DNA from: Paenibacillus jilunlii
GTDB taxonomy: Bacteria > Bacillota > Bacilli > Paenibacillales > Paenibacillaceae
Direction: 5' to 3'
Assembly: GCF_900102965.1 (NCBI RefSeq)
Contig: NZ_FNGM01000001.1
Location: 912,294-976,293, forward strand
Length of the DNA: 64,000 nt
Below are positions 16,848-24,960 of this stretch, in pieces. Position numbers and translations under genes: made by a program. How positions within the stretch are numbered: position 1 is the first letter of the stretch; each line of letters starts with the position of its first letter. Under the pieces are notes generated by a model, which was not told the DNA's origin, did not search any database, and was given only the letters and a program-made list of their open reading frames with translations.

Positions 16848-17936
16848 ATGAAGAGGATTATAAAGTGGATTATCATAGTGGCGATACTGGCGGTCGCCGG
16901 TTATTTTATCTATGACAAAATGAGTAAACCCAAAGAACAGCTTCAGCCAGTAGAGCCGGCACAGGTCATCTCTTTCCCGGTAACCAAAGAATCAATGACA
17001 AAATCTATCCAGATTAAAGGCACGTCAAAGTATGAGCATGAAACCCTGGTCTATGCTCCATTTGCTTCCAAAGTAACGGATTGGAAAGTAGAAAACGGCG
17101 GACAAGTGAAAAAGGGCGCAGTGATGTATACGCTGGACACGGAAACACTCAAGAATGAAATTGCCACCCAGGAAGCGACGATCCGCAAGGCTAAATTGGA
17201 AGCTGAGCTGAATGCCTTCGTTAGCCAACAAACTGAGGAGTCTGCGGCTGTTGGCGCTACTGAAGCCGAACGGTTAAAAGCGCTGGCCACACAAGAGACT
17301 TCAAGAATCGGCGATGACTTAAACCAGGTAAATGCGGAGATTCAAGCACGGGAAATTGCGGACAAGAAAAAGAAGATTCAGTCAGCGAGCTATCGTGCCC
17401 CTTCATCAGGGATTTTCCTGTTCGACAATGCCAGTGAAATTCCACGTATGGTAACCGACAACCAGTACCTCGGCAAAATCGTGGACCTCAGCAAATTGCA
17501 ATTTATCGCTCTGGTGGGTGAACAGGATGTCTTCAACATTAAGCCGGGAATGAAGGTAAAGGTCAAAATGACAGCTTCCAAGGATGTGAAGCTGAACGGT
17601 GTAGTGAAAAAGGTATCCAAATTTGCCACGACTGTAGCGGCCAAGGATACAACGACCACCCAGGCGCCACAGTTTGAAGTGGTCATTTCGCTTGAGCCGA
17701 ATGAGCTTCTAATTGGCGGCCTCAGCTTGACTGGCGAGATTGAAACCTTGCGCAAAGATAACGTTACTGCGGTATCCAACATTGCTATCATTCATGAAGG
17801 GGATCTCTCTTATGTCATGCTGGACAAAGGCAATGGACAAACAGAAAAGGTACAAGTTAAAACCGGATTGGAAACTACGGACAAGGTAGAGATTCTGTCC
17901 GGACTAAAACCCGGCGACACCGTAGTGCTTCAATAG
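16848..17936 (+). CDS. HlyD/MacA-like efflux adaptor
   Basis: 362 aa with an N-terminal membrane anchor (IIKWIIIVAILAVAGYFIY). A lipoyl/barrel-sandwich half-motif (YAPFASKVTDWKVENGGQVKKGAVMYTLD) comes next, then a coiled-coil hairpin (about 98-175, rich in Glu/Lys/Ala). The second lipoyl half (YRAPSSGIFLF) and beta-barrel and membrane-proximal domains ending KTGLETTDKVEILSGLKPGDTVVL follow. Last gene of the operon. In Gram-positives such adaptors bind the MacB-like permease and span the wall-facing side. Confidence 0.88.
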   Translation: MKRIIKWIIIVAILAVAGYFIYDKMSKPKEQLQPVEPAQVISFPVTKESMTKSIQIKGTSKYEHETLVYAPFASKVTDWKVENGGQVKKGAVMYTLDTETLKNEIATQEATIRKAKLEAELNAFVSQQTEESAAVGATEAERLKALATQETSRIGDDLNQVNAEIQAREIADKKKKIQSASYRAPSSGIFLFDNASEIPRMVTDNQYLGKIVDLSKLQFIALVGEQDVFNIKPGMKVKVKMTASKDVKLNGVVKKVSKFATTVAAKDTTTTQAPQFEVVISLEPNELLIGGLSLTGEIETLRKDNVTAVSNIAIIHEGDLSYVMLDKGNGQTEKVQVKTGLETTDKVEILSGLKPGDTVVLQ

Positions 17937-17982
17937 AACCCGATATTTCAGGGAGACGCAAGACATACAGCCTATGCATATC

Positions 17983-18028
17983 GAAAAGAAGTAATCGATT
18001 CACGTGAGTGGGCGGATTACTTCTTTTC
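17983..18028. terminator. Bidirectional terminator between convergent genes
   Basis: GAAAAGAAGTAATC (17983-17996) and GATTACTTCTTTTC (18015-18028) are a perfect 14-bp inverted repeat. It lies between the adaptor gene and the convergent GH3 gene and has U-rich ends in both directions. Confidence 0.85.
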
Positions 18029-18031
18029 TTG

Positions 18032-19381
18032 TTATTTAGATAAGTTACTGCGCCAAATTTTTATTTCATTGTTAAGTTCAGTGAGATCAGGGACCGGAAC
18101 CGGCTTGTCGGTCAACCTGTATTTCTGCTTCAGAGCCAAAATACGGTAGACACTTTCGTTGATCCGAGACTCGTCGAGCATACCGCCGCGAACACCTTGG
18201 AGCAATGCCTTGCGGGCGAGCTGTGCATTCTCATAACCATGAGCGATGAGCAGGATATCGCTGCCTGCATTAACGGTCTTTATCGCTGCGGTGCCAAGGT
18301 CAAAATGCTTCATAATGGCTCCCATGGTCAGGTCGTCCGTAATCACCACGCCCTGGTATCCCATATCACCGCGAAGCTGGTCTCCGATGATCATCCGGGA
18401 CAACGACGCCGGACTGTCGGGATCAATCTTGGGGAACAAAATATGCGCCACCATTACAGCATCTGCCTGCTCCTTGATGGCGGCCTGGAAGGGGATCCAT
18501 TCCAGCTTGGCGAGCTGGGGAGCTGTTTTGTCCACCACCGGGAGATCCAGGTGAGAGTCGACAGCAGTATCCCCGTGCCCGGGGAAATGCTTAACTACGG
18601 GCACAACGCCTTCGCTCGCTATGCCGTTCATTTCGGCAACCCCCAGCTTGCTCACTATGCTGGCTGAGCTGCCAAATGAACGGTCGCCGATGACAGGATT
18701 GTCCGGATTGCTGTTGATGTCGAGGACAGGCGCAAAATTCATATTGAACCCTGCTGCCAGCACTTCCCGGGCCAGCAGCTTGCCCATCGTCCCGGCTGCG
18801 TCTGTATCATTGCTCCTGCCCACTTTGCCGTTTGAGGGGATAGAGGCATATTCCTTAGGCATCCGGCTCACCTTGCCGCCTTCCTGGTCGACACTCATGA
18901 ATAGCGGGGCAGGATTCGCTGAGTTGCTCTTTTTCAGCGCATTTATTAGATTGACCATACCTTTCAGATCCTTGATGTTGTCTGCATACAGGATAATTCC
19001 ACCGGCTTTGTCTTCAGTGATCATCCTTTTTGCTTCTGGCTCCAATGTGGTGCCGTCAATCCCGACCAGCAGCATTTGCCCGATTTTTTCTTCCAGTGTC
19101 ATTCCGGCAATTTTCCTGGTCAGCTCGTCAACCGCTTGGAAGGGGGCCGGACTTGACTCAGCAGCCGGAGGCTGGGAAGCCGCCGGGGAAGAGGATGGGG
19201 TTACCGGCTGCTCCGTCGCAGCGCCTGTTGCTGGGGACGGGGCGGGAGCGGAGGTCCTGGATGGTGTGGCAGCATTGCTGTTGCATCCCGTTGCAAGCAG
19301 CAAGAGCAGGATAAAAGCCGATAAAGTGAGTATGCTATAATACCTGTTTTTCATTTTTTTTAGAGGTTTTAACCCTGACAT
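18032..19381 (-). CDS. nagZ: Lipoprotein beta-N-acetylhexosaminidase, GH3 (NagZ-like)
   Basis: 449 aa. A lipoprotein signal with lipobox LLATGC (Cys33) precedes a Ser/Pro/Ala-rich linker (about 35-80) and a GH3 TIM barrel. The NagZ hallmark KHFPGHGDTAVDSH supplies the His-Asp acid/base dyad, and the nucleophile Asp is in VVITDDLTMGAI. It should release N-acetylglucosamine from muropeptides during wall turnover, acting outside the membrane. The single barrel without the C-terminal domain seen in some Bacillus NagZ enzymes fits a length near 450. A GGAAGG site precedes the ATG. Divergent from ferritin. Confidence 0.87.
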   Translation of the reverse strand: MSGLKPLKKMKNRYYSILTLSAFILLLLLATGCNSNAATPSRTSAPAPSPATGAATEQPVTPSSSPAASQPPAAESSPAPFQAVDELTRKIAGMTLEEKIGQMLLVGIDGTTLEPEAKRMITEDKAGGIILYADNIKDLKGMVNLINALKKSNSANPAPLFMSVDQEGGKVSRMPKEYASIPSNGKVGRSNDTDAAGTMGKLLAREVLAAGFNMNFAPVLDINSNPDNPVIGDRSFGSSASIVSKLGVAEMNGIASEGVVPVVKHFPGHGDTAVDSHLDLPVVDKTAPQLAKLEWIPFQAAIKEQADAVMVAHILFPKIDPDSPASLSRMIIGDQLRGDMGYQGVVITDDLTMGAIMKHFDLGTAAIKTVNAGSDILLIAHGYENAQLARKALLQGVRGGMLDESRINESVYRILALKQKYRLTDKPVPVPDLTELNNEIKIWRSNLSK

Positions 19382-19549
19382 AGGAGCCTCATCATCCTTC
19401 CTTTTTGATCTATAATATCATGTCCGGGAATCAAGGTTTGTTGTATCATGTCCTGCTGCCGTTGTACTTGCTGACTGCCAGCTGCGGTGATAAGATAAGA
19501 AGGGATATCTACATAATAATTAAAATTTGAAGGATAAGGGGATTGTCGA

Positions 19550-20053
19550 ATGAAAGATGAATTAGTGAATGCTCTGAATGAACAGATGAACTTTGAGTTT
19601 TATTCGGCTCACGTATACCTGGCAATGGCTGCGTATTGCTCCGGCGAAAGTCTCGACGGTTTCGCTAATTTTTTCCTGATCCAGGCGGAAGAAGAACGCT
19701 TCCATGCAATGAAAATCTACAAATTCCTGAATGACCGCGATTTCCGCGCGACCCTGGCTGCACTCCCGGAGCCTAAAAATGAGTATTCATCGATGCTGGA
19801 CGCCTTTGAGCATGCGTTCGCCCATGAACAGCAGAATACGACAAGATTCTATCATCTGGCTGACCTGGCGCTTGATGAGCGTGAACATGCGACAATCTAT
19901 TTCCTGAAATGGTTCATTGATGAGCAGGTGGAAGAAGAGGCGTTGTTCAGCAATATTATCGCCAAGCTGAAGCGGATTGAAACCGACAGCAATGCTTTCT
20001 ATATGCTGGATGCTGAATTTGCTGGACGCACTTTCACTGCTCCGGCTGAATAA
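19550..20053 (+). CDS. ftnA: Ferritin (FtnA-type)
   Basis: 167-aa four-helix iron-storage protein forming a 24-mer shell. Ferroxidase ligands are visible: Glu16, Glu49, His52, Glu93 and Gln126, within NFEFYSAHVYLAMA, QAEEERFHAMK and FIDEQVEEEALF. Haem-binding Met of bacterioferritin is not evident, so plain ferritin is preferred. Good ribosome site AAGGATAAGGGG. A terminator follows 28 bp after the stop, so monocistronic. Iron or peroxide control is likely but no clear Fur or PerR box was identified. Confidence 0.92.
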   Translation: MKDELVNALNEQMNFEFYSAHVYLAMAAYCSGESLDGFANFFLIQAEEERFHAMKIYKFLNDRDFRATLAALPEPKNEYSSMLDAFEHAFAHEQQNTTRFYHLADLALDEREHATIYFLKWFIDEQVEEEALFSNIIAKLKRIETDSNAFYMLDAEFAGRTFTAPAE

Positions 20054-20080
20054 GAAACGTACAGTCTATTGTATTATACG

Positions 20081-20117
20081 CCCCTTCTGACCGGAAGCCC
20101 CGGTTAGGAGGGGTTTT
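20081..20117 (+). terminator. Terminator of ferritin gene
   Basis: A 14-bp stem: CCCCTTCTGACCGG (20081-20094) with CCGGTTAGGAGGGG (20100-20113), two G-U pairs, 5-base loop, then TTTT. Confidence 0.85.
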
Positions 20118-20270
20118 GTCTAGTCCGGCAGGGATTTAGCTAAAGTTGAACAGGGGCAAACTATGTTGCGGGCGGCAAAACAATTCATGGCTGCCAACTC
20201 TATTTGGCGGGGTTAACACTTGCGCGGCCCGGCAACACTGTTTCTCTAGACCCACCCGCTAGTCTAAGTG

Positions 20271-20288
20271 TAGTATAGAACGATACTA
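20271..20288. promoter_or_regulatory. Palindrome abutting the CDF exporter ribosome site
   Basis: TAGTAT (20271-20276), 6 bp, ATACTA (20283-20288), only 5 bp before the ribosome site at 20294. It may be an operator or part of the promoter. Confidence 0.35.
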
Positions 20289-20307
20289 TTCTTTGGAGGT
20301 TCTTTGC

Positions 20308-21171
20308 TTGGAAAACTACAGTGACATCAAACAAAGTGAAAAAGGCGCCTGGCTGAGTCTGTTTGCCTACATCCTGCTGTCTGCGGTCAAACTATTGATC
20401 GGTACAGCCTCAGGTTCTCAGGCATTGCTGGCCGACGGCCTCAACAACAGCACGGATATTATTGCCTCACTGGCAATTCTGGCCGGACTCAAGATTTCCA
20501 GAAGGCCGCCGGACTCCAATCACAGCTATGGGCATTTCAGAGCGGAAACTGTGGCTGCGCTGGTTGCTTCTTTCATTATGATTGCTGTAGGACTCCAGGT
20601 TCTGTACCAGGGTGTGAACAAATTTATTCAACCGGCACTTGAAACGCCGGATCTCATTGCTGCATGGACGGCAGCCGGCTGTGCTGTAGTTATGTTCGCG
20701 GTTTACATGTACAACATTCGTCTGGCCCGCAAGCTGAACAGCAATGCCATGTTGGCGGTTGCTCAAGATAATAGGTCCGATGCGCTCGTTAGTATTGGAG
20801 CTTTTATCGGGATTATCGGTTCACAATTTGGTCTGCCCTGGCTCGATCCGCTGACCGGAATCATTGTCGGGTTACTGATCTGCAAGACAGCATGGGAGAT
20901 CTTCCGCAAAGCCACACATGATCTTACCGACGGCTTCGATGCCGATGAACTCGAATTGATGAAACAGACGGTTGCCGAGATTCAGGGGGTAGAATCCATC
21001 AAAGATATCAAAGCGCGGATCCATGGGAATAATGTGCTGGTGGATACTACTGTATGTGTAGACTCCAACCTGAATGTAGTCCAGAGTCATGACATCACCG
21101 AAGAGATTGAAGATCAGCTGAAGGACCGGCACCGGGTGTCTAATGTATTGGTACATATAGAGCCGGTATAA
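20308..21171 (+). CDS. Cation diffusion facilitator exporter, possibly manganese type
   Basis: 287 aa with six membrane helices and a C-terminal cytoplasmic domain. Metal site residues lie in helix 2 (ADGLNNSTDIIASLA) and helix 5 (AQDNRSDALVSIGAF). The Asn/Asp pattern instead of HxxxD resembles the MneS/MneP (YeaB/YdfM) branch of Bacillus rather than zinc exporters, so Mn(II) efflux is an inference. Start placed at TTG 20308, 8 nt after TTGGAGGT; the upstream in-frame TTG at 20293 overlaps the ribosome site itself. A terminator follows directly. Confidence 0.85.
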   Translation: MENYSDIKQSEKGAWLSLFAYILLSAVKLLIGTASGSQALLADGLNNSTDIIASLAILAGLKISRRPPDSNHSYGHFRAETVAALVASFIMIAVGLQVLYQGVNKFIQPALETPDLIAAWTAAGCAVVMFAVYMYNIRLARKLNSNAMLAVAQDNRSDALVSIGAFIGIIGSQFGLPWLDPLTGIIVGLLICKTAWEIFRKATHDLTDGFDADELELMKQTVAEIQGVESIKDIKARIHGNNVLVDTTVCVDSNLNVVQSHDITEEIEDQLKDRHRVSNVLVHIEPV

Positions 21172-21212
21172 CTGGCTAATGCAAAGCTAAGATCATTTTC
21201 AAAATAGCTAAG

Positions 21213-21235
21213 GCCTGAGCAATCAGGCTTTTTTT
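21213..21235 (+). terminator. Terminator of CDF gene
   Basis: GCCTGA (21213-21218), loop GCAA, TCAGGC (21223-21228), then seven T. Confidence 0.85.
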
Positions 21236-21258
21236 GCTGTATTTTGGCGGATATGCGT

Positions 21259-21287
21259 TTGACAACCTTTCAAAGTTGAAGCAAAAT
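21259..21287 (+). promoter_or_regulatory. Promoter of the GntR/SBP fusion regulator
   Basis: TTGACA (21259-21264), 17 bp, CAAAAT (21282-21287). The spacer contains an imperfect dyad, CAAC...GTTG (21263-21278), which could allow self-repression. Confidence 0.5.
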
Positions 21288-21332
21288 AGAAGGGTCATGA
21301 TGTAAATTTAAGTGATATAGGGAGAATAATAC

Positions 21333-22760
21333 ATGAATAATAAATCAGGCCGGCAGTCTTTCCGGGAACGATTGGATTATATGGTAAGCAAGCTTCGGAC
21401 TGATATCCTTAGCGGAATATTGCAGCCTGGAGCGTTTCTGCCTGCCGAGAGCACTCTGGCCAAGCAGTTTGAGCTAAGCAACAAATCCGTCCGCAGAGGA
21501 CTGGATGTCCTTGTACAAGAAGGGCTGATTGTGAAAATTGACCGTGTGGGCAGCATGGTGATGGAATCGGTCAAGGAAAGGATCCGCATTCATTTTGGCT
21601 GCAGCTCATCCTTGACGAAGGACTTCAGGCTGGATGATCTCATCGCAGAATTCCACCGGATGCATCCCGGAATTCATGTGCTGCCGCTCGCACTGAATAA
21701 TTTCGACCATGTGAACACTGCCACGGAGCTGATCAACAATGGAATGCTGGATGTATTGTCGCTGAACAGCACGCAGTTTCAGGAGCTGGCTGAGAACGGA
21801 TCAGCCGGGCTTCTGGAGACGCTGGAACCCGATCCGGGACTGTATCCGATCGCAAGCGAAGCTTTTTTGCATGACGGGCAGCTCTTGGCCTATCCGATTT
21901 CCTTCTCCCCGGTCGTGCTCTGCTACAACAAGGCCCATTTCCGCGAGGCCGATCTGCCGGAGCCGGACAGTTACTGGACCTGGGATGATCTGATTGAAGC
22001 GGCCCGGCAGCTGTCGGAGAAACGGGGGCGTCACGCCGTGTATTTTGTACCTGCTTCTGAGAACCGCTATTCCGTCTTTCTCCTGCAGAGCGGAATCCGG
22101 ACGATGGAGGATGATGAGCATCATCAAACGCTGAGCCCCGAGACGGCCAACAGTCTTAATGTATACAGCAGGCTGGTGAATAATCATCAGATCTTCCCTA
22201 AATATCTGGCTGGCAACCATGATGATGAGACGGTATCGCTGTTTGTCCAGGAGCAGGTGTCGATGATATTGACGACTTACTACAATCTGAATGATTTCAA
22301 GGACCTCTCCCTGGACTATGACTTGGCCCCGCTGCCCACGCTCAAAGCAAAGGACCCGCAAAAAACGCTGCTCGTTACAATCGGTGCGGCCGTTGTTGAG
22401 AATTCGCGGCAGAAGGAGGCTGCGCGGCAATTTGTCGAATTCCTGGCTTCGCCCGAGGCGCAGCGGATGATTCGGGAGCGTTCAGTCAGTATCCCGGCCC
22501 GCAAACGGATTGCTGAAATGACTGTGGATGATCATTTGAACCGTCCGTCAAGATATCTGATGTACCGGGAGTTGTTCCCGACATTTTCATACCTCAGGGA
22601 TTTGGGTCTTCCCATTGCCGTATTGCAAAGCTTCCGCAAGCTGCTGAACGCCTATTGGTCGAGAATGATTGATGAAACGGCACTGTATGAGGAAATGAGC
22701 CGGCTTATCGCCGAAGAAAATAAAGTGAAAGCTGATAAAGCAACGAAGACGCTCCTATGA
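21333..22760 (+). CDS. GntR winged helix fused to an extracellular-type solute-binding domain
   Basis: 475 aa with no signal peptide. Residues about 10-80 are a GntR helix-turn-helix (LRTDILSGILQPGAFLPAESTLAKQFELSNKSVRRGLDVLVQEGLIVKI). The remainder (about 85-450) matches family-1 sugar-binding proteins: DLIAEFHRMHPGIHV, DVLSLNSTQFQELAENG, WTWDDLIEAARQLSEKRG and FVEFLASPEAQRMI. This is a cytoplasmic sugar sensor built from a transporter binding protein instead of the usual UTRA or LacI-type ligand domain. It lies just upstream of a sugar ABC operon on the same strand, separated by its own terminator, and most likely controls that operon through the palindrome at 22943. Confidence 0.87.
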   Translation: MNNKSGRQSFRERLDYMVSKLRTDILSGILQPGAFLPAESTLAKQFELSNKSVRRGLDVLVQEGLIVKIDRVGSMVMESVKERIRIHFGCSSSLTKDFRLDDLIAEFHRMHPGIHVLPLALNNFDHVNTATELINNGMLDVLSLNSTQFQELAENGSAGLLETLEPDPGLYPIASEAFLHDGQLLAYPISFSPVVLCYNKAHFREADLPEPDSYWTWDDLIEAARQLSEKRGRHAVYFVPASENRYSVFLLQSGIRTMEDDEHHQTLSPETANSLNVYSRLVNNHQIFPKYLAGNHDDETVSLFVQEQVSMILTTYYNLNDFKDLSLDYDLAPLPTLKAKDPQKTLLVTIGAAVVENSRQKEAARQFVEFLASPEAQRMIRERSVSIPARKRIAEMTVDDHLNRPSRYLMYRELFPTFSYLRDLGLPIAVLQSFRKLLNAYWSRMIDETALYEEMSRLIAEENKVKADKATKTLL

Positions 22761-22785
22761 GTGTACCCATGATGAGTTGAAATCA

Positions 22786-22827
22786 AGCGTAACGAAGGCA
22801 CAATGTGGCCGTTGTTACGCTTTTTTT
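22786..22827 (+). terminator. Terminator of the GntR/SBP regulator
   Basis: AGCGTAAC (22786-22793) pairs with GTTACGCT (22814-22821), with an inner GGC/GCC pairing, then a run of seven T. Confidence 0.88.
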
Positions 22828-22942
22828 GCGGTTATTTTTGGGACTGCGGGAATGGAAACATAAATATGCTCTTGGCAACATGCCAGATCATGTTAGATTT
22901 TTCACAATATTTAAGTATTGAGATTCGCTTGGCGAAAGAATT

Positions 22943-22963
22943 ATGTAATGTATAATTACATTA
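22943..22963. promoter_or_regulatory. Candidate GntR operator palindrome
   Basis: ATGTAAT (22943-22949), GTATA, ATTACAT (22955-22961) is a perfect 7-bp inverted repeat. A second overlapping one is TAATGTA (22946-22952)/TACATTA (22957-22963). It lies 26 bp upstream of the -35 box of the sugar operon promoter, directly after the regulator gene. Confidence 0.55.
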
Positions 22964-22988
22964 AATTTAAAGATTATTTAAAATTTGA

Positions 22989-23017
22989 TTGACTTCAAGT
23001 GAGGGTGAAAATATAAT
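22989..23017 (+). promoter_or_regulatory. Sigma-A promoter of the sugar ABC operon
   Basis: TTGACT (22989-22994), 17 bp, TATAAT (23012-23017). It leaves a 5' leader of roughly 250 nt before the binding-protein start. Confidence 0.75.
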
Positions 23018-23024
23018 AAATACA

Positions 23025-23270
23025 TCAGATATATATCAGTAAAATGGAATTTTGGTTCTTTATAGCCGTACTGTGAATCAAAAAGAAGTCAGTAATGAGA
23101 AATTTGGCACAAATACTGAAAAAGGTGAAAGGATGGTGGAGAAATTCAAGGCTGAATGCGGGAACAAGTTATCTTTCTGAACCCTTTTGATGTACTGTTG
23201 ATTCTCTTGTGATGTGTTAGTAAATATATCATAGGAACTATCTTACTTTTACTTATGAATAGGGGGTTGA
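23025..23270 (+). other. Long 5' leader of the sugar operon
   Basis: About 250 nt between the promoter and the first gene hold no convincing gene. A 31-codon frame (23095-23190, MRNLAQILKKVKGWW...) is present but has only a weak ribosome site (AAAGAAG). No riboswitch class was recognised. Confidence 0.4.
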
Positions 23271-23273
23271 ATT

Positions 23274-24938
23274 ATGAATGCTGCTAAAAGGAAGCTTGCG
23301 CTGTTATTGCCAGTTATGACGCTGCTGGCGACACTGGTGTCGGCCTGTGGCGGTACAAACAATAATGCCGGCAGCGCAGCCGAACCATCGGCCTCACCGG
23401 GAACTCAGGGTTCAACATCTGCTCCTGTGGAAGGAAGCCGCTCCGTAGGCGGCCTGCAAGTGCCGATTGTGGCGGACAAGCTGGAATTTTCCCTATGGTC
23501 TCCAAGCGGGGGCAATTTCCGGGGAACCAATTTTAATGAGAAATTATCCTTTCAGCAAATGGAAGAGAACACCAACATTCATATCAACTTTCAGCACAGT
23601 ACTGAAGCCAGTGCAGAAGCATTCAGCCTGCTGATGTCCTCCGGCAAACTCCCGGATATCATCTACAATGACCTCTGGGGAACAGACTCCGGCAAATACG
23701 GTGCTAAGGGGGCACTCCTTCCATTGGAAGATCTGATTGACCAGTATGCGCCCAATTTTAAAAAGATCCTCGACGGCCACCCGGATATCCGGGGGCAAAT
23801 CACCTCGCCCGAAGGGCATATCTACTATCTCCCAAACCTCGTACTCGATTCCCAGGATTTGACCCAAATGTTCCCGCAGGTCCGCAGTGACTGGCTGGAG
23901 AAGCTGGGACTCCCGATGCCGCAAACCACAGAAGACTGGTACAACATGCTTAAAGCGTTTAGAGAGCAGGACCCCAACGGCAACGGAAAAAAGGATGAAA
24001 TTCCGCTCGTCACCGTCAATCTGGAAAATATTATGATGCTGTTCGCGCCGGCTTTTGGTGTCGAATACGGCTTCTTCGTGGATAACGGTCAAGTGAAATA
24101 CGGACCAAACGATCCGCGGTTCAAAGATGTTGTTGTCTATCTGAACCGGCTGTACAAAGAACAGCTGCTGGACCCGAACTATCTGGTTGACACGACGTTT
24201 CAGACGCTGACGGAGAAGGTGACCACGGATGTGGCCGGTGCCTGGTTCGGCTGGTCGGGTTCCTACATGGGGAACTTTACAACGCTGATGGAAGGCAAAC
24301 ATGACACCTTCAAAATTGCGGCGGCGGTTCCTCCGAAGGGACCAAACGGTGACCAGCGTCATGTCTCCTTCCGCTGGCAGGCTGGGGCGCATGGACTTGC
24401 TGTATCCTCGAAGACCGCGCATCCCGAAGAAGTGATGAAATGGCTGGACTACCAGTATTCCGAAGAAGGGATTCTGCTGAACAATTTCGGCGTGGAAGGC
24501 AAGTCTTATGATCTGGTGAACGGAGAGCCTGTCTACAAGGACGAGGTTACGCATCCAACGAATGGGCTGACCAATACACAGGAACTGCTGAACCATACCA
24601 TCGGCGGCGGAAGCTGGGCTACAGTTGCCGATACCCGTTATGCTGAGCAAATCCGTGAAGCGAACGGACAAACGGAAAATCCGCTGGAGATTTACAAGGA
24701 TTATATTGATTTTGACGCGAAGCTGCCCCCGGTTCAATTCACGGCTGAAGAAAATGAAATTGTGGTTCCGCTCATGGCTGACATTCAGACCTATGTGGCG
24801 GAGACGATTAATGCCCAGATTATGGGACGCCAGAGCTTCGATGATTATAACAAGGTAATGAAGCAGCTGGAGCAAATGGGCATTGGCGAGGTGCTGAAGC
24901 AATACCAGGCAGCGTATGAGCGGTTTAAAGGAAAATAA
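23274..24938 (+). CDS. Sugar ABC transporter solute-binding lipoprotein (LplA-like)
   Basis: 554 aa. A lipoprotein signal with lipobox LVSAC (Cys25) precedes a Ser/Ala/Pro-rich spacer and a type-1 extracellular solute-binding fold (KLEFSLWSPSGGNF, LMSSGKLPDIIYNDLWG, KKDEIPLVTVN, HPEEVMKWLDYQYSEEGILLNNFG). The size is typical of the LplA/YtcQ group that imports complex oligosaccharides in Paenibacillus. Ribosome site AGGGGGTTG. First gene of an operon running to 34089 with two permeases next; the ATPase is not encoded here, as usual for systems sharing an MsmX-type ATPase. Confidence 0.9.
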   Translation: MNAAKRKLALLLPVMTLLATLVSACGGTNNNAGSAAEPSASPGTQGSTSAPVEGSRSVGGLQVPIVADKLEFSLWSPSGGNFRGTNFNEKLSFQQMEENTNIHINFQHSTEASAEAFSLLMSSGKLPDIIYNDLWGTDSGKYGAKGALLPLEDLIDQYAPNFKKILDGHPDIRGQITSPEGHIYYLPNLVLDSQDLTQMFPQVRSDWLEKLGLPMPQTTEDWYNMLKAFREQDPNGNGKKDEIPLVTVNLENIMMLFAPAFGVEYGFFVDNGQVKYGPNDPRFKDVVVYLNRLYKEQLLDPNYLVDTTFQTLTEKVTTDVAGAWFGWSGSYMGNFTTLMEGKHDTFKIAAAVPPKGPNGDQRHVSFRWQAGAHGLAVSSKTAHPEEVMKWLDYQYSEEGILLNNFGVEGKSYDLVNGEPVYKDEVTHPTNGLTNTQELLNHTIGGGSWATVADTRYAEQIREANGQTENPLEIYKDYIDFDAKLPPVQFTAEENEIVVPLMADIQTYVAETINAQIMGRQSFDDYNKVMKQLEQMGIGEVLKQYQAAYERFKGK

Positions 24939-24960
24939 GTGTCCGGGAAAGGAGATCCCT

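Noticed and set aside
19500..19549. AT-rich stretch before ferritin as a Fur or PerR box
   Set aside because: No convincing match to either palindromic consensus.
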